Below are positions 48,098 through 61,719 of a stretch of DNA of 64,000 nt, piece by piece. How positions within the stretch are numbered: position 1 is the first letter of the stretch; every line of letters begins with the position of its first letter. The DNA comes from Trichoplax sp. H2 (Eukaryota; Placozoa; Uniplacotomia; Trichoplacea), in the NCBI GenBank assembly GCA_003344405.1, contig NOWV01000175.1, forward strand, positions 1-64,000, in the 5' to 3' direction. Under the pieces are notes generated by a model, which saw only the letters and a program-made list of their open reading frames with translations, searched no databases and was not told the DNA's origin. The position numbers and the translations under genes were made by a program.

Positions 48098-49675
48098 ATG
48101 GTGAGATAGCTTAAAATTAAGAATTGGTCAAATAAAGAAAGCGAACTTACAGCTAAAGGAAACATTTTTTTTAATCCCTGGGAATAGGTGTTGTTTCAGT
48201 TATCAACTTAATTCAAAGTTTTCTTCTTGTTATACTAATACATCAGGTTTTTATTTTTATTATATTATTACTTACGATTAAATACTTAACTCATTTTCTT
48301 TAAAAACAGAAGGATAGTGACAATGAAGATAGATCTATCTCGTTACATAGAAAGCCCATTCAAAATTTGTCTAGACTTGCCTATAAATTGATGTATTAGA
48401 CATGCAATATTTCTCAGGAAATGCGATAATGGAAATGCAGTATAACAATATAGTACCATCAACAAAATCTGTATTACAAAGCAGAGTTATTGATAATTGA
48501 AGTTACCTAATTTTAGAAGAAAAGTTCGAAAAATAAAACCAGATTTTTATACATCAGATTGCTTGTACACGCTACATCTGCATAGTTTACTTGTTTACTT
48601 TCAAATTCTGTAGAATCAGTTATCGTAAGGCAATTAACAACTAAAAGGTTAAGCTACGACTTTGACTTTATAAGTAGACAGTTAATGATTAACCGGTATT
48701 AAAAGTTACAGAATAATAGTAGTACAGTTAAGCAAAATATCACGAACTAGACATTTTATTAGTAAAATGAAAATTTGCCGCATCTATCTGCACTTCGCAT
48801 CAGCTATTTAGTAATTAATGCCAAAGTAGCCCAAGTAATAACAAATAAATACTGTATTTCAAATTGGAACCTAATTCATATATCTCAATACTTCGCTCCA
48901 GCTTACTATTTGTTACAGCATATAATTATAAATTATTCTATATTTCTGATTTATTCTAGAGATAAAATACCGTGATCTAATTTCGATTTCGATAAATAGT
49001 AAATAAATTGTGTTATAGCGTGGTTAACGTAGAAGCAACATTGTATTACACATTATAGATTGTTGAATCTGTAAATCATGGCTGGGCATCAATCATGCTT
49101 AAGTCTTATTCTCTTTAACGAACAATAATATCCAATTTGAAGGCGTTTACGCGAAACTGTACAAAGTCAAATAACAAGCATTCAGAAAAGAGAGAGAATT
49201 CAACATTCTCGGTGGATGCCGCTTGGAAGAAGTCACTGCTAATTTAGCTTATAAATTTAAGTTTCTGATACAATCATTTCATGGAACGAAAAGCAATCAA
49301 ACAAACGATTTAAAGTGCTTGGGAATGGTTAGATATTGATTTTAATTAAAATATGCGAATTTTGGCTTGGATAAATCATAAGTAAAATTTATTCTGAAAG
49401 GAATCAAAAAGAAAGCAAACGACCTTTAAAAGATTTAAGCATAATACATTACGACATTCATTTTCTTACAATTATAGTAAACCGAAGCTGAGAATACTTC
49501 AGGTGGTGATATTTTTAAGGAACTGAATAATTAAATAAAAGTGTATCGCACGAGTAAGTAGTACAAATTGACATATAGGTTTAAAGTGCCATCAAGGAAT
49601 AAAGGCGTAACACTTTAACCTCTAATATATTAATATGTCGTTAATCGTACTTGACAGAGAGTACATACAAACGAT
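48098..49675. other. Intergenic stretch without a supported gene
   Basis: A 47-bp block at 49563-49609 (ACAAATTGACATATAG..TTTAAAGTGC) recurs at about 62030-62076. Nothing else is recognised. Confidence 0.45.
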
Positions 49676-50040
49676 GGAGCTTTTTCAGGATATTTTATTG
49701 AATCCATTTGCTGCTAAAATTGTCGATAAACTCAATTTCTGACCTTATTGAATCAAATTGGCCCTTAAACTCTAATTTAAATAAGAGTGTTAAAAATCAC
49801 TTTTCCTAGTACGTAACTATGTATTACAGGTCATAGATTTTTAGCTATTTGCCTGATGCTACCTCGTCTCTTAAATCAGCTAGCTACAGTTTTATCTAAA
49901 ATTTGAATAAGATTTTAATCTGTTCCGGGCATTAATGCAAAAATATGTGTAAGCTCTTTCCTAGATTACTGATAGGCATTGATGTTAATATTCAGATAGA
50001 AAGAGTATGATAGAATACTTAGAAAAAAGTACATGCTAAA
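49676..50040. repeat. Dispersed repeat, copy 1 (copy 2 at 62757-63195)
   Basis: Shared blocks include TTTTTTCAGGATAT(T/C)TTATTGAAT and TGAATCAAATTGGCCCTTAA, followed by collinear similarity up to AGAAAGAGTATGATAG. The copies lie 13 kb apart, on either side of the mosaic receptor gene, in the same orientation. Confidence 0.82.
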
Positions 50041-50509
50041 CAAATCTTGTAAAGGATCTACAATCATCAAATAATTGCTTCAATGTCTAAATAGGATAAT
50101 ATCTTGATGATTTCACGTAGAATTAAATTCAGTACCGGTATTCCATATAGAAATTTATTCTTCACTCTCAATTATCCCAATAGTGGATATTATTTAGTAG
50201 TAGGAATCAGTTAAATTACATATCTTAAAATTAGTGAGAATAATCTGAGAATTCTAGGCGAATATAGATAATTTTGTTAAATGAATAAGAATTTCGCAGA
50301 AGATTCTTTAGTCCTATTATTATTCTCATCAATAATTTTTTTCTATGGCAAGGTTATTGATCAATTCACCGATTCCTCTTCTAGTACTTTTAATCGATTG
50401 CTGACCCTATGCATAAAACTGATACACAAGAAGAAATTGAAAATCAATTTAATTTACAGGAGTATTCCATCCGATCGCAAGCTAGTTAGAATTTATTCAA
50501 TATACGCGT

Positions 50510-50539
50510 TAATCTAAGGACCGAATCGGCCTTAGATTA
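50510..50539. repeat. Perfect inverted repeat, 10-bp arms with an inner palindrome
   Basis: TAATCTAAGG (50510-50519) faces CCTTAGATTA (50530-50539). The 10-nt spacer itself contains CCGA/TCGG. It could form a compact cruciform or RNA hairpin. There is no supported gene next to it. Confidence 0.85.
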
Positions 50540-51355
50540 GGCCGTAACATAAATATAAATATATATCCATACAGTTATGGTCAATAAGAAATGTACAGTT
50601 ACTAATATATTTTCTTTGTAATATTATTACAATTCGCTGCTAAGTAACTTATCAACAACTTACCCATGGTAACCAGAGCATACATATCATAATAGATTAA
50701 AAATCTTGAATTTTAATTGAATTGATAAATTTAGAAATTCATTAGATTACATAACTGTAAACAAGTTGTCATATAAACCAATAGTAATGATCTAATTGAG
50801 TACATGAGCCAAATAGTTATGCTAATGGAGTAATTTTATATTCCCTGTTGTCTGCTATTCTTAAGTCAAATCATAATATATACTCTTCTAAATAATTTAT
50901 ATTATTATCATAATGTATCAGCAAAGACCACGTAATAGTAACTCAAATAAATAGTATTTCTATGCAAACTAATTTCCACCCGTATGCCAAAGAGATATAT
51001 ATGATACCTTATACTCAAATTTTTATATTCATCCTATTCAAGTGGCAGGCTATAAACGCCCTATCACTAAGGACAGTTTCACGTGCAAGAATTACGTACT
51101 CTTGGCTACTGTAGGCAATGACTATTCCTCTTCCATGGTATGCAGTAGACTATTGTATACCAAGCCTCGAAATTTTGATATTGAATAAATTAAGTATAAA
51201 AATACTACTATCTGAAAAAGAGTTTGATATGTCTTTCCTTGGTATAAATTAAGTTCGTTATTACTTTAGGAAGGCCTAAAAATAAATGTTTAGAGCTTTT
51301 AATAACTGAATACAATTAAAAAACTTTAAATCTGGGTGCCTAACGTCTGCTCATT

Positions 51356-51480
51356 TACCAGCAGTTTCTATGGACAAAAATCGTACAATAATGTATGATG
51401 GATTTGTCGTCAAAACGATAGTGTTCCATTTAAGCTAACTCAATCAGGTCAATTGCAATTCACTTCTTGTTCATCCTCAT
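51356..51480 (+). pseudogene. Duplicated fragment of a MAM-domain exon
   Basis: The block CAAAACGATAGTGTTCCATT and its neighbours match the exon at 60460-60582 of the mosaic gene. The match continues past that exon's donor site into the intron, so this is a DNA-level duplicate and not a spliced retrocopy. Substitutions break the reading frame (a TAA replaces a Pro-equivalent codon region). No other exon of the gene is nearby. Confidence 0.8.
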
Positions 51481-51827
51481 CGAATATTGTTGTAGATAGT
51501 GTTAGATATTAGCTACGATATCAGTTACATTAGCCATTAGATAAAGTTAGGTATATGATCATAATATCATCTATAAAGTATGGTAAAAGATTATAATTTT
51601 AATATCAATTTTTATTTCTTACAACAGTAAACTTGGACACAAGTGCCAATTAAATAACCTACTGACTGACTTCCACAACAACAGCTGTGTAGTAGCTTGT
51701 ATACTATGATAAAGATTATACAACGACTGTGATATGATTAATTAACAATCAGGTTGTGGTTCTGGAAGTTAATACAGTTCATCTATTATAATTCGTTCCG
51801 AGATTGAAATGCCTTTCTGCCTAATAA

Positions 51828-52276
51828 GGAGTATGATAACATATCTGTAGTGTAGTTGAAATATTTTAGTTTTACATAGACATGCCATAAAATAATTTTA
51901 AATCATCGCGTCGATTAGGAGATTGTTAGCGATGTTATTGAGCTGTTCCTGTTACGAAAAAGTTAATCTATTCATTCATTAATTTAAAATAATCTTTTTA
52001 ATAGGGATTATTTATCAATAAAAAGGACTTGAGTGATTAACTATTGCAGTGATGTTGAATAAAGCTATACAGTAAGTTAAATTATTTAAAGCGAAGAGGA
52101 AATTGTCGGTAACATAAAAGGCAGAGTCATACCGATAATATCAGCGCAAAAAAAATCATTAGAAGGAAACTCTAATTCTTAGCAAGCGATATTGTAAGTT
52201 TGCTAGATCAATGAAAAAGAGGGATAATTATTATTACCTTTTGTCACAACCTAGGTCGTGACATTTATATCTATAG
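51828..52276. repeat. Dispersed repeat of about 448 bp, copy 2
   Basis: Collinear copy of 47651-48097, with the same sharp ends GGAGTATGATA and ATATCTATAG. Confidence 0.85.
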
Positions 52277-52809
52277 CATATCAAATTATGCGATATTACA
52301 TTCACTAAATAGAAGCGTTTTGTACTCTGTAAGTAATTGTAATAAAGGGCGTCGGTCTCCAAATACTTTTTACTTACACAAAAGTATTAACACAATAACA
52401 GGAGCTTAGGATAAGCCTTTATTACAAATTCAATTATGGTAATACTGATTATAATCTCATAGTCTAGCATGGCAATTTGTTAGACGACAGGAGAGTGCCA
52501 AAGAATCTAAAGAGAGTTAATTCCCTTTCACTTATATAATATCCGACATCTATCGATCATAACAATAACATAAAAAATCTACATCACGTTACGCTAAATC
52601 TTATCTATGAGTGATAGCATCAATGTGAAGGCTACTTTACTACAGTAATACGTTCCAAAACGAAAGACTCTACATAATTTCCGACTATCCGATAATGACG
52701 ATCGGTATAGTAACTAAATTAGTTAATGCAGCAACTATTTATACTGCAATACTTATTATAACATCTATGTAATTATATCACATCAGTATTACACCATTTA
52801 TTACGCAGA

Positions 52810-53045
52810 TTTACTGCATTTACTTGAAAATGAGGATGATAATGACTTCCATCATTCCATATCGGTATACTGCACGGTCTATATGTATGACCACGAATAT
52901 TAACGTAGTCTACTGTAGTGTAATAGTTAGCACTATTAAAGAACCTTGGATAGTTACAAAATGAAACTCAAAGATAATCTCGATGATTACAGATTCCTTT
53001 ATTATCGTTTGGATTGAAGTTACCAGTTGCTCGAAAATGAGTCGA
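52810..53045 (-). pseudogene. Fragment of a fibrinogen-like gene
   Basis: On the minus strand it reads STHFRATGNFNPND, NHRDYL, then a TGA in place of the Arg of DYLRVS, and on to VDYVNIRGHTYRPCSIPIW. This is the middle of the protein encoded at 44883-45756. Two conserved Cys have become Gly and Tyr. The signal-peptide exon and both ends are missing. Confidence 0.85.
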
Positions 53046-54759
53046 TCTTTATATTTTTTTTAAATATATTAGTATAAAACTTTGTAGAAAGGTTCGTTTT
53101 ACCTTCTAGTTTGTAAATAAGTTAGCGTTCTGCTAGCTTTACTTAGTATTTCTAAACTTGCTGATTGCCTCCAGCTGAGCAGATGAGATCTATTAATTTG
53201 ACCTGTCGCCTAGATTCTCATAGTAATCACTGCTTACTGCTAATCTTAATATACTTTTAGACGTTGATATCACACCATCCAAGGACAATTCATAATCAAC
53301 AAATTTCCCCTACATCGTACACTAATATTGACGGGTACTATCTGGGCACCTTTCTACTGTATTCGATGGCAAAGTAACTATTACAACTTCCAAATTTTGT
53401 AACAAGTACTAGATCTGCACTCAGCAAGGAGACCCAGTAATTAAGTTGAAGAACTAACTTTATTGTTAAAATAATGAGTTCATATACTTTCTTTATTGAG
53501 ACCTTTGATCTACTGGCGTAGATCACAAGATTATTACTAAGAAAAAGGTTTCCCTAGTTTAGACATTACAAATAGAATATCATACCGAGTATGGCAACAT
53601 GAGACTACATATATAGATAACCTTAATATAGTACCATAACTACATCTATATACGCATGACGTGATAACATCGTGATATTTAACCATATATAGAAAGAAGG
53701 TAACATACTTATTATGTAACTATCACAGAACGTGACAGTAACATAACTTTTACTGCTTTTATAGTTAAAAATAATATCAGATTTATCACCACTGAAGCTT
53801 AAATGTTCTTCTAATTAACTAACTAGATCATTTAAATTACAATCTTACTTGATATAATTCTTGAAAAAATTATGCTGTCAGATATTATTCAATTCCAACC
53901 CGAATAATGTAAACGGGCACACAACATACTAAGATACCAAGTAAAATGTACAGCAATCCAATAAAACGAGCTATTTTTACAAGCTACGATACTAATTACA
54001 ATATAAAATATTGAAGTAGAATTCTAAATAATAACCTTTATTACCTCTAACTAATGCTAGCTAAAAATAGCATAGTAGACTTCGCAGAATTGAAAAGGAT
54101 ATTACTAGGGTATTATCAAATAATTAATTAAGACACATGATATTAATTAGCAGGAACTTTTAAGATATCCCTATAATTAGTACTGTATATTGCATAATTA
54201 TAACGTATTTAAGTCGGATTATATTGTTCTCTGTTCTTCACTTGAAACAAAAGTATAGCAGCTACTGGCATCCTTAAAATTCTTTAAGTATAATAGTGCA
54301 ACAGATTAACCAATAGGATTTATAAGATGTATCAATATCACCACCCAAAGTGCTATCTTTAGCCACCGATTTGATTACATACCAAGCTTAATTGAGAGCT
54401 ATTTTTCCAAAGCTATTTACATTACAATGCATGAGGTTAAATCACAGCACCATTTAGGAATTTAATTGCTTTATTATTCAAATAGATGTGAATAAATTCC
54501 TTTACTACCTCACAATTCAATATTCTTCAAAATCATTATCACGTGATTGTATTCGTTAGCTAAATAAATAATACATACTTAGGTATACGCAAGTAAATAA
54601 ATTATGAAAGTTGAAATAGATAAAAAGGATAAGAATAACTAATTTATAGGCAGAAAAAAGCTAATCACGACTTACTGTAATAAGATATATTGATTATTTC
54701 GGATTACATCTTAAACTAACTTATCTGTAATTTAATCGAGAGAAATTATCTACAATTCT
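53046..54759. other. Upstream region of the mosaic receptor gene
   Basis: No gene is supported. The minus-strand frame at 53338-53526 is not conserved in any way I can see. Confidence 0.45.
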
Positions 54760-57700
54760 ATGGATTCACGTATAATCTATTTAGTCGTTTACTTAATATT
54801 GCCTTGCCTGTTCAGTTCAATTGGTTGTAATACTGCCCTTCATGATTTTAATTGGGCTTCACGATGTCTTGATCATTGCCATTGCCAAGATGAAAATATT
54901 CGATGTAAAGCTATACCTGCTTCGATTTCAGCTATACCAGAGGGCATAAAACAACTGTAAGTTCTAATAGAATCATCAATAATGACCCACGATATTAATT
55001 TTCTATCACTACGAGTACTTTAGGTAACACTGCCTACTTCTAGTCTATTACGATTCTTTAAATTATTATTTCTTCTTCTTCTTCTTTTTCCTGAGAAATT
55101 TGATCCTACGATACTGGAAATTATTTCTATTTGTTTCTTAAAGCCTTACATTTCTAAATTTACTACAATTAGCATACAGTATTCGTGCAGTTAAAACTAT
55201 TAAAGAAAGGGTACAATTATTTTATAACTAATTAATGTAATTAATAGTCTAATAGCTTGCTGCTATTCTTTGTCGATTATATTGTTAAATTTTACCTTAG
55301 ATTTTGTAAAATTACTGTACCATAGTCAAAAAAGGCAGCTAAAGGTGTTATATTTGCAGTCTGTAGTTATACTCAATCTTGTTTTTATTATTAAAATCTT
55401 AAAATTCTCATACAGGCACAAAGCGATATAGAAAATATGTAGCAGTCGGAGTAACTTGTCTTGTTATAAGCTAGTCTCTATGTGGTTTCGAGCAAATCAG
55501 TGATGCTAACTCTTTACGGACATTTTTGTAATAATCGTTGCGGGATCTTAACACTAATGTCCGTATTCATAGATTTGTCGAAGAAGAGCCGATTTGTGAT
55601 GAAAAAGACGTCAAAAACTTAATAGAACTTGCTCTAAATGCCAACATAAAACTAGTAGGCTACTGCAAATCTGCAAATTTGCGCCGTAAACGCTCCTTTA
55701 ATGAGCTGCTAGTTAAAAAATTAGCAGATTCTCAAGGTAAATGAGCACAATTATACAGTTTCACTAAAGTAAGAAAATATAATCTTTGTTACTTGATAGC
55801 CTTAGTTCATGCGTTATAACCAAATTATTTGAAATTGAGTTATTTCATCATCTTGCTTTGAAATAACTCTGAAATCACTTTCACTACCACATTATTGGCT
55901 TGGATTCTTGCTGAGCAGACATTTGAGCTAAATATTTTTGGGCAAAGTGTATACTCTTACACTCGTAATTTTAGCTATCTGATTACTGTAATATCCGGTT
56001 AATCATTATTAGTTCAACATTTAAAATACAAGCAATGTCTTCTGAGCCTAGACTAAGGTATAGAAATAGATAAAAATAAAATTTTTTACTTGTTTCAGAC
56101 ATATATGATGAAACAAGTCATCAACGCGTCAAGAAAGCAGGATTTAATATTCAATCTATCTATGGCTTTAACGGTAAGATAGAGTTTAACGTTATTAAAT
56201 TACGTTGATGAGCTATTGCATTTAAAGACACATTGTTTTGTTAGCCAACAACCATTTAAATCTGTTTCGAGACTGTAAAGTAATTAGAAATTAAATTGGT
56301 GATACAGCTTTAATCGTATCATTCATTTCCGGTTCACTGGAAGAACGCAGCTTATCTTCCAGCTTTGTTTTGAGCTATCGCACCACACCTGTATTTGTAA
56401 TTTATGTTCAAACTATCCTTTCATTAAAGTCTAATCCAAATTATACCATTACGCCAACCATTAGTAAATCTTGTCAGGCTATAGCTCAATTTCTCGAATT
56501 CTCCACTAAAAAAGCTATCATGAATAATGTCCACCTACAATTAATAAAAACGACTTATTTCCCTTATTTCTGAACGAAATTAACCCACAATTTCATCTTT
56601 TTATAATTTATTATAGCTATTTGTGTATCCGATTTCAGCTGCTCATTATACTATTTATTATTTAAAATTAAGCTCCCCTATTCGTCTGCAAGTAAACTTG
56701 ATACTCTGTTTGTGATTTAAGCAAACTTATGACATCATCTGTTTGTAATTTAAAATCATGCTCTCCAGTTTTTCTTTAACTAATCTTGGTTTTCCACTAT
56801 ATTTTCCAATTCCAATTTGTTTACTAATTAAAAGTTTTTATCCTCTTATTATGACTTAAGCAAACTTTTGGCATCATCTATTTATAGTTTTAAATCGCGC
56901 TCTTATTTTACTTTTCTGAAAGTAATATAACCTGTCCCTATCATAGTATCCAAGTTACGATTTGTTTTAATCAATATTTTGATCCCAATCCAAGCACATC
57001 TTCGTACTATTTACTTACAGAAAAATTCATATAAGTTTAATTTTATTGTTAGTCATTACTATTTTATTTTACAATCTATTCATAGTTTATGTTCTAGCTA
57101 TGCGCAACATGTTATATAATTCAACCTTTCTAAGATTTCAACCAAACTATCTCACCATGCCTCTCCTTCATAATTCATATACAGATTATAATCCTATTCT
57201 TTTAATTTCTAATCAAAGCCATCTCCTTGTAATTCATATGCTAGCTATACTGCAATTTTTCTAATAAGAATCAAATTCTCTTCCATGACAGAAAATACCT
57301 CATACGCAACAAAGTGCGATTTTACTAAATCGGCATGTGGATGGAAGCAAGCCAAAGCGATTGATTTTCTAGATTGGAAGCAAGGTTAGTACAAGACAGT
57401 GGCAAATGCAAATTTCCTAAGATACTATTTTAACAGTAATTTTGATAATCTAGAGATAAACTCCCTTCAGTAAGATACGATACCATAACTTTGCATAAGC
57501 ATTGCTGATCTATTATAACTATATTATTTTAGTATACGGTACCTGCTGTATATTCAAAAGTAAACCAAATAATATTAATGCAATGATTACAAATCCTTTA
57601 ATATCGATGAATACAGATAGCACATTTGGCTTTTTCCTCAATACTACTAAAACATATGATGATGGACAATTCGCCGAGTTGATTAGCCCACCAATGAAAA

Positions 57701-60700
57701 TGCCACCAGGCACCATGATTATCTCGGTAAGTAATTATATATTCCTACTAAATTAAAAAGAAGAATAATATGCCAACAAGACATCACAGCACTTTATTTT
57801 GACCTAAAATATACGATTATGCGATGAGACTAGATCTCATTGTATAAAAATTGTAACATTTAATGTTGCTGTTTAAGCCATTGTAGCTAGCATTCGTCTG
57901 TTGGCTAAATAATGAATTAAGTTAAGCTTTGAGTTTCTATCTTTCAGATTAGATATATTACCCAACTCCTTGAGCTTTCTAAATCTACCATCAAGATCTA
58001 TATCATGTACCCAAAGTATAGCATGAAAAGGCATCTTGTTGAGACTGCTACATTTTTTGACCATTCAAGCAAAGAACATCAACAAAGCTATGGAGCACTT
58101 CTACCTAATCAAGATCTTTACCATGTAAATTGCTATTAAAAAATGATTATAATGATTGGCTGTAAAATAATCCACGTTGAACCTTCTGAGTATTATTATC
58201 TTTTTACTAATAGATTATCATCCGAGGGAAACTTGGTGCTCTAGTCCCTGGTAAATCCAAGGGCAAATTTGGCCTGCTCTACTTTCATGCCTCGCCTGAT
58301 GGTAATAGCTTACAGTAAAATATTTCGAGAATTTTTTACTTTTAGTAACGATACAAATATCAATGGTATAATGTCAGTCTATTTGGAGATTTATTCCTTT
58401 GCGACTACCGAGTATCTATTGCATCTAATCCATATTTCCATTTGAAAATAGAAGTATAAGTAATTCTGCTCTAAGATTAGTCCTTGGCAAAAAGCCTTTT
58501 GCACCACCAATAAGTCCATTTTAATCTTGTATTTTATTAGAAATGACATGCTATACAGGCACCGGAGAATATTTTCGCGGATCCGTCGCTACTGGTGAAA
58601 GCGGCAAAGCTTGTGTGAAATGGGATAGTGTTTCGTCACCCTATAACACTCGCAACTACCCACACTCCCAGCTAAATTCCAATCAATGCCGAAACCCTGG
58701 TGCAAATCGAAATAGACCATGGTGCTACACATCATCAAAGACTGCAGTTTGGGAATATTGTAGTATTTCAGCTTGTGGTAGCAATAATCCTGCTATCCCT
58801 GCTAATCCACCTTATCCATTAGGATGTAAGTTGCATCTAGATACCTTATTTTTGAGCATTGCTAGCTACCTTGAGTAGTTTTCCATTTTTCATCATATCT
58901 TAAAAATGATTCCTTTCGACAAGAGTGGCAATAAATTTAAATTGACCTTTAAAGTAATAATCATAGAAAGTCTTCTAACAATAAATATATACTCATTCAT
59001 ATCTTAGTTCAAAATCCTGTCGCCATCACTTCCTTGGATAACATTGAAAGCAAAACGATTGGTCAAGCCGCTGTTTATGTTAATGGCTATTGGTACAGGA
59101 TATGTTATGTATACGGGTATAGTCCAATGACAGTACCAGGACTAGCTCGAGCAATCAATTTAATGTGCAAGCAAACTGGCTTAGGCGAAGTGGGAAGTAC
59201 TTGGAGTACCCGTAAGTCTTATACTAATATTCAATTCTGCTGACATAGCTACCTTTAGAAATCTTACCATCAAATTAAAAGCAAATTCATTTTCTCTTCT
59301 AAGGTTCGTCGTTTGGTCGATATAACGATACTTGCATTAAACTAACTGACATTAAATGTCCATCAACAGCAACTTCCTTTTCTCAATGTTCAGTTCCTGC
59401 TAATGCTAATCCTAAAATTTATACAGCAAATCAATGGCTAGCATGTTATTCGGCTTCTCCAAAATCTCCTTTGAGTAAGAAACGCTTGTGCCAAATAATT
59501 TCATTTTCGTATATATCATAGGATAATGACAGCATTGCACTGTACTTATTATCATCAATCCTAGTACTTGCTGAATTAAATTAGGTAGATTTTATTCTTT
59601 TACTCCTGAGATGAGTTAATTACACTTAATATGCCGTATGTAAGATTGATTTTGCCAAATAGTTTAATTTCTGTAGCCTGTTCTCAAGGATATTGACAAT
59701 ATTGTACTTAGTAACGTCAATCCTAACGCTTGCGGCAATCTATTCGATAGATCCAATTTTATACTTTTACTCCTGGATGACTTTAAAATACAAATCTTCA
59801 AATGTAGCCCGGCAACATTTTTAGCTACTCATACAACATTGATGCTAATGAACTTACTGATCAAACTATTTCCTTATATTGCTTAATAGCATCGAATAAG
59901 TACCTATTATCTATTCAACATCCTAATCAGAACAAATCTAATGCTGGTATTCCTAATATCAACATTAACTCTAAAGAATCTGGCGGATTCTGTAATCGAG
60001 ATTGGGGGCTAAAAGAGGCCGATGTTTTCTGTCGCCAAGCTGGCTACCTTGGCGCTTCTAGCTCATCTAGTAAAGCATTAAGCTAATTCTATTTCGTTAT
60101 AATTGAAATAATTAGAATGCAATGATCAACCACACTGAATGAAGATATTTTCTATATAAAATAAAACTCATTTATTCAACACTTTTTCCAGTTAACCCAC
60201 CATCATCCACGATTTATCCCTTATCCATCGTAAGATCGATCAACTGTTCTGGATATGAGATCAAACTTTCACAATGTGCAGCGAATGTTGCAACTAGGCC
60301 AGAGCCATGCCTAAATGGCAAAGGTCAAACTGCAACAGTTGCTTGCATCCCTAAACAGAGCTATTACTGTACGTGTCTTGTTGATTACAGAAATAATATT
60401 TCAAGATTGACGATATAGTAGCTATTGCTTATTCTAATTCTTAATCAACAACATTTTAGATACCAATAATGAACCAACCAATTGCCAATTTACCAGCGGT
60501 TTATGTGGATGGGAAGTATACAATAATGTAGGATGGATTTGGCGTCAAAACGATAGTGTTCCATTTAAGCCAACTCAATCAGGTCAATTACAATTTACTT
60601 CCTGATCATCCTCTTAGAGTATCAAATGACCTTGTTATTCGTATAACAAGAAAACAGTAATCCATTTCCATTTCTAATTTGTATTCCCTTCTTATCAATA

Positions 60701-61719
60701 TGGTAATTAGTCTTGAGCAATGGAGGCTACATGTATGTATTCAGATCCCCTTATGGTGTATCTCAAGGAAGAATTATTTTGACTAGCCCTTTATTAACCC
60801 CTAATCCATCTGCGGGTTCTGTTAAAGTATGTTCCTTCGCGTTAATTTCGATGTTGTACTACTTTCCAATTACTAGCCGATTAGAGAATTGAGCTTAGAG
60901 ATTTTAAAAGTAGCGCGTTACATCTTAGGCTAAATTACTGGTTTCTATTTCAATTATTTCACTTCTAGACAACTTTAGATCGATATGCTGCGGGGGTCTT
61001 AACCAATGTCACTTTACTCATAGCCTATGAAAATCTTCCAGGCTCTTCAGAAGGTGGTTCAAGCTATTCCTATTATCCAATTTATGCTACTAATGGATGG
61101 CAAAAATTTAAGGAGGCCGATGCAAGCAATGGATTTTATACCTACGAAAAATTTACAGTAAGTTTATATGCACGACTTCGCATTGCAAAGGAGATTGATA
61201 AGTTGAGTCATTTATTTTTAGTTAATAGAGGAAATAACTCCTAGTAATTGATAGTGATTTATAACTTAACTCATATCACAGTAGCTCTTATAACAATGCT
61301 TTAACGGAAAGCTCTTCAAGATTCAATTTCTATTCCATCCTTTCTAGATGCTGATTGGAATTACATGGGATTATTATGGACCTCCAGCATCGTTTGTTTT
61401 TGCTATAGATAACCTCGTTATTCACAACACCCATGGCTTTCATGGTAATACTAATTGAGTTAGACAAATTGTATCCATTCCTATTAATGCGCAATACGGT
61501 CATATTAGCATGTCAATAATCTCGTTTCGTTCTTTAACAATCTATTAACTTTCTATTATTGCTATTACAGTTAATGGAACAGCTACAGCAACTATTAATC
61601 ACGGAACAGAACAGACAACAGTTCCTAACAATAACGCAGCATTGGGATATTATCAATCGAAGCATATTCTCTTGAGCTTAATCCTAAGCTTATTAACTTA
61701 CCTATCTGGCATGATGTAA
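54760..61719 (+). CDS. MAM-kringle-SRCR-SRCR-MAM cell-surface mosaic protein, 892 aa
   Basis: Seventeen exons: 54760-54956, 55573-55736, 56099-56173, 57292-57384, 57533-57726, 57948-58124, 58214-58301, 58541-58825, 59008-59211, 59304-59474, 59890-60069, 60192-60368, 60460-60582, 60711-60826, 60969-61157, 61348-61444 and 61571-61719. They sum to 2679 nt, exactly 893 codons with TAA, with no internal stop. Domains: signal peptide (about 1-25); an LRRNT-like Cys cluster (CLDHCHC...IRCKAIPASISAIP); MAM 1 (about 146-329, CDFTKSACGW); kringle (about 332-415, CYTGTGEYFRG, NRPWCYT, WEYC); two SRCR-like domains (about 430-668); MAM 2 (about 672-843); and a hydrophobic tail ending at the last residue, as in GPI-anchor signals. 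Domain borders fall on phase-1 introns. Donor 13 is a weak GTCAAT. Neighbouring fragments show local duplication. It is likely a surface adhesion or recognition protein; its ligand is unknown. Exons 1-3 are less certain than the rest. Confidence 0.85.
56690..56940 (+). repeat. Diverged tandem duplication in intron 3 of the mosaic gene
   Basis: GTGATTTAAGCAAACTTATG...CATCATCTGTTTGTA (from about 56710) recurs about 140 bp on as ATGACTTAAGCAAACTTTTG...CATCATCTATTTATA. Non-coding. Confidence 0.7.
59519..59790 (+). repeat. Diverged direct repeat between the SRCR exons
   Basis: The block GGATAATGACA...ATCAATCCTA...TTTTACTCCTG (about 59520-59610) recurs as GGATATTGACA...GTCAATCCTA...TTTTACTCCTG (about 59687-59778). 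It sits in the intron that separates the two SRCR-like domains. Confidence 0.65.
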
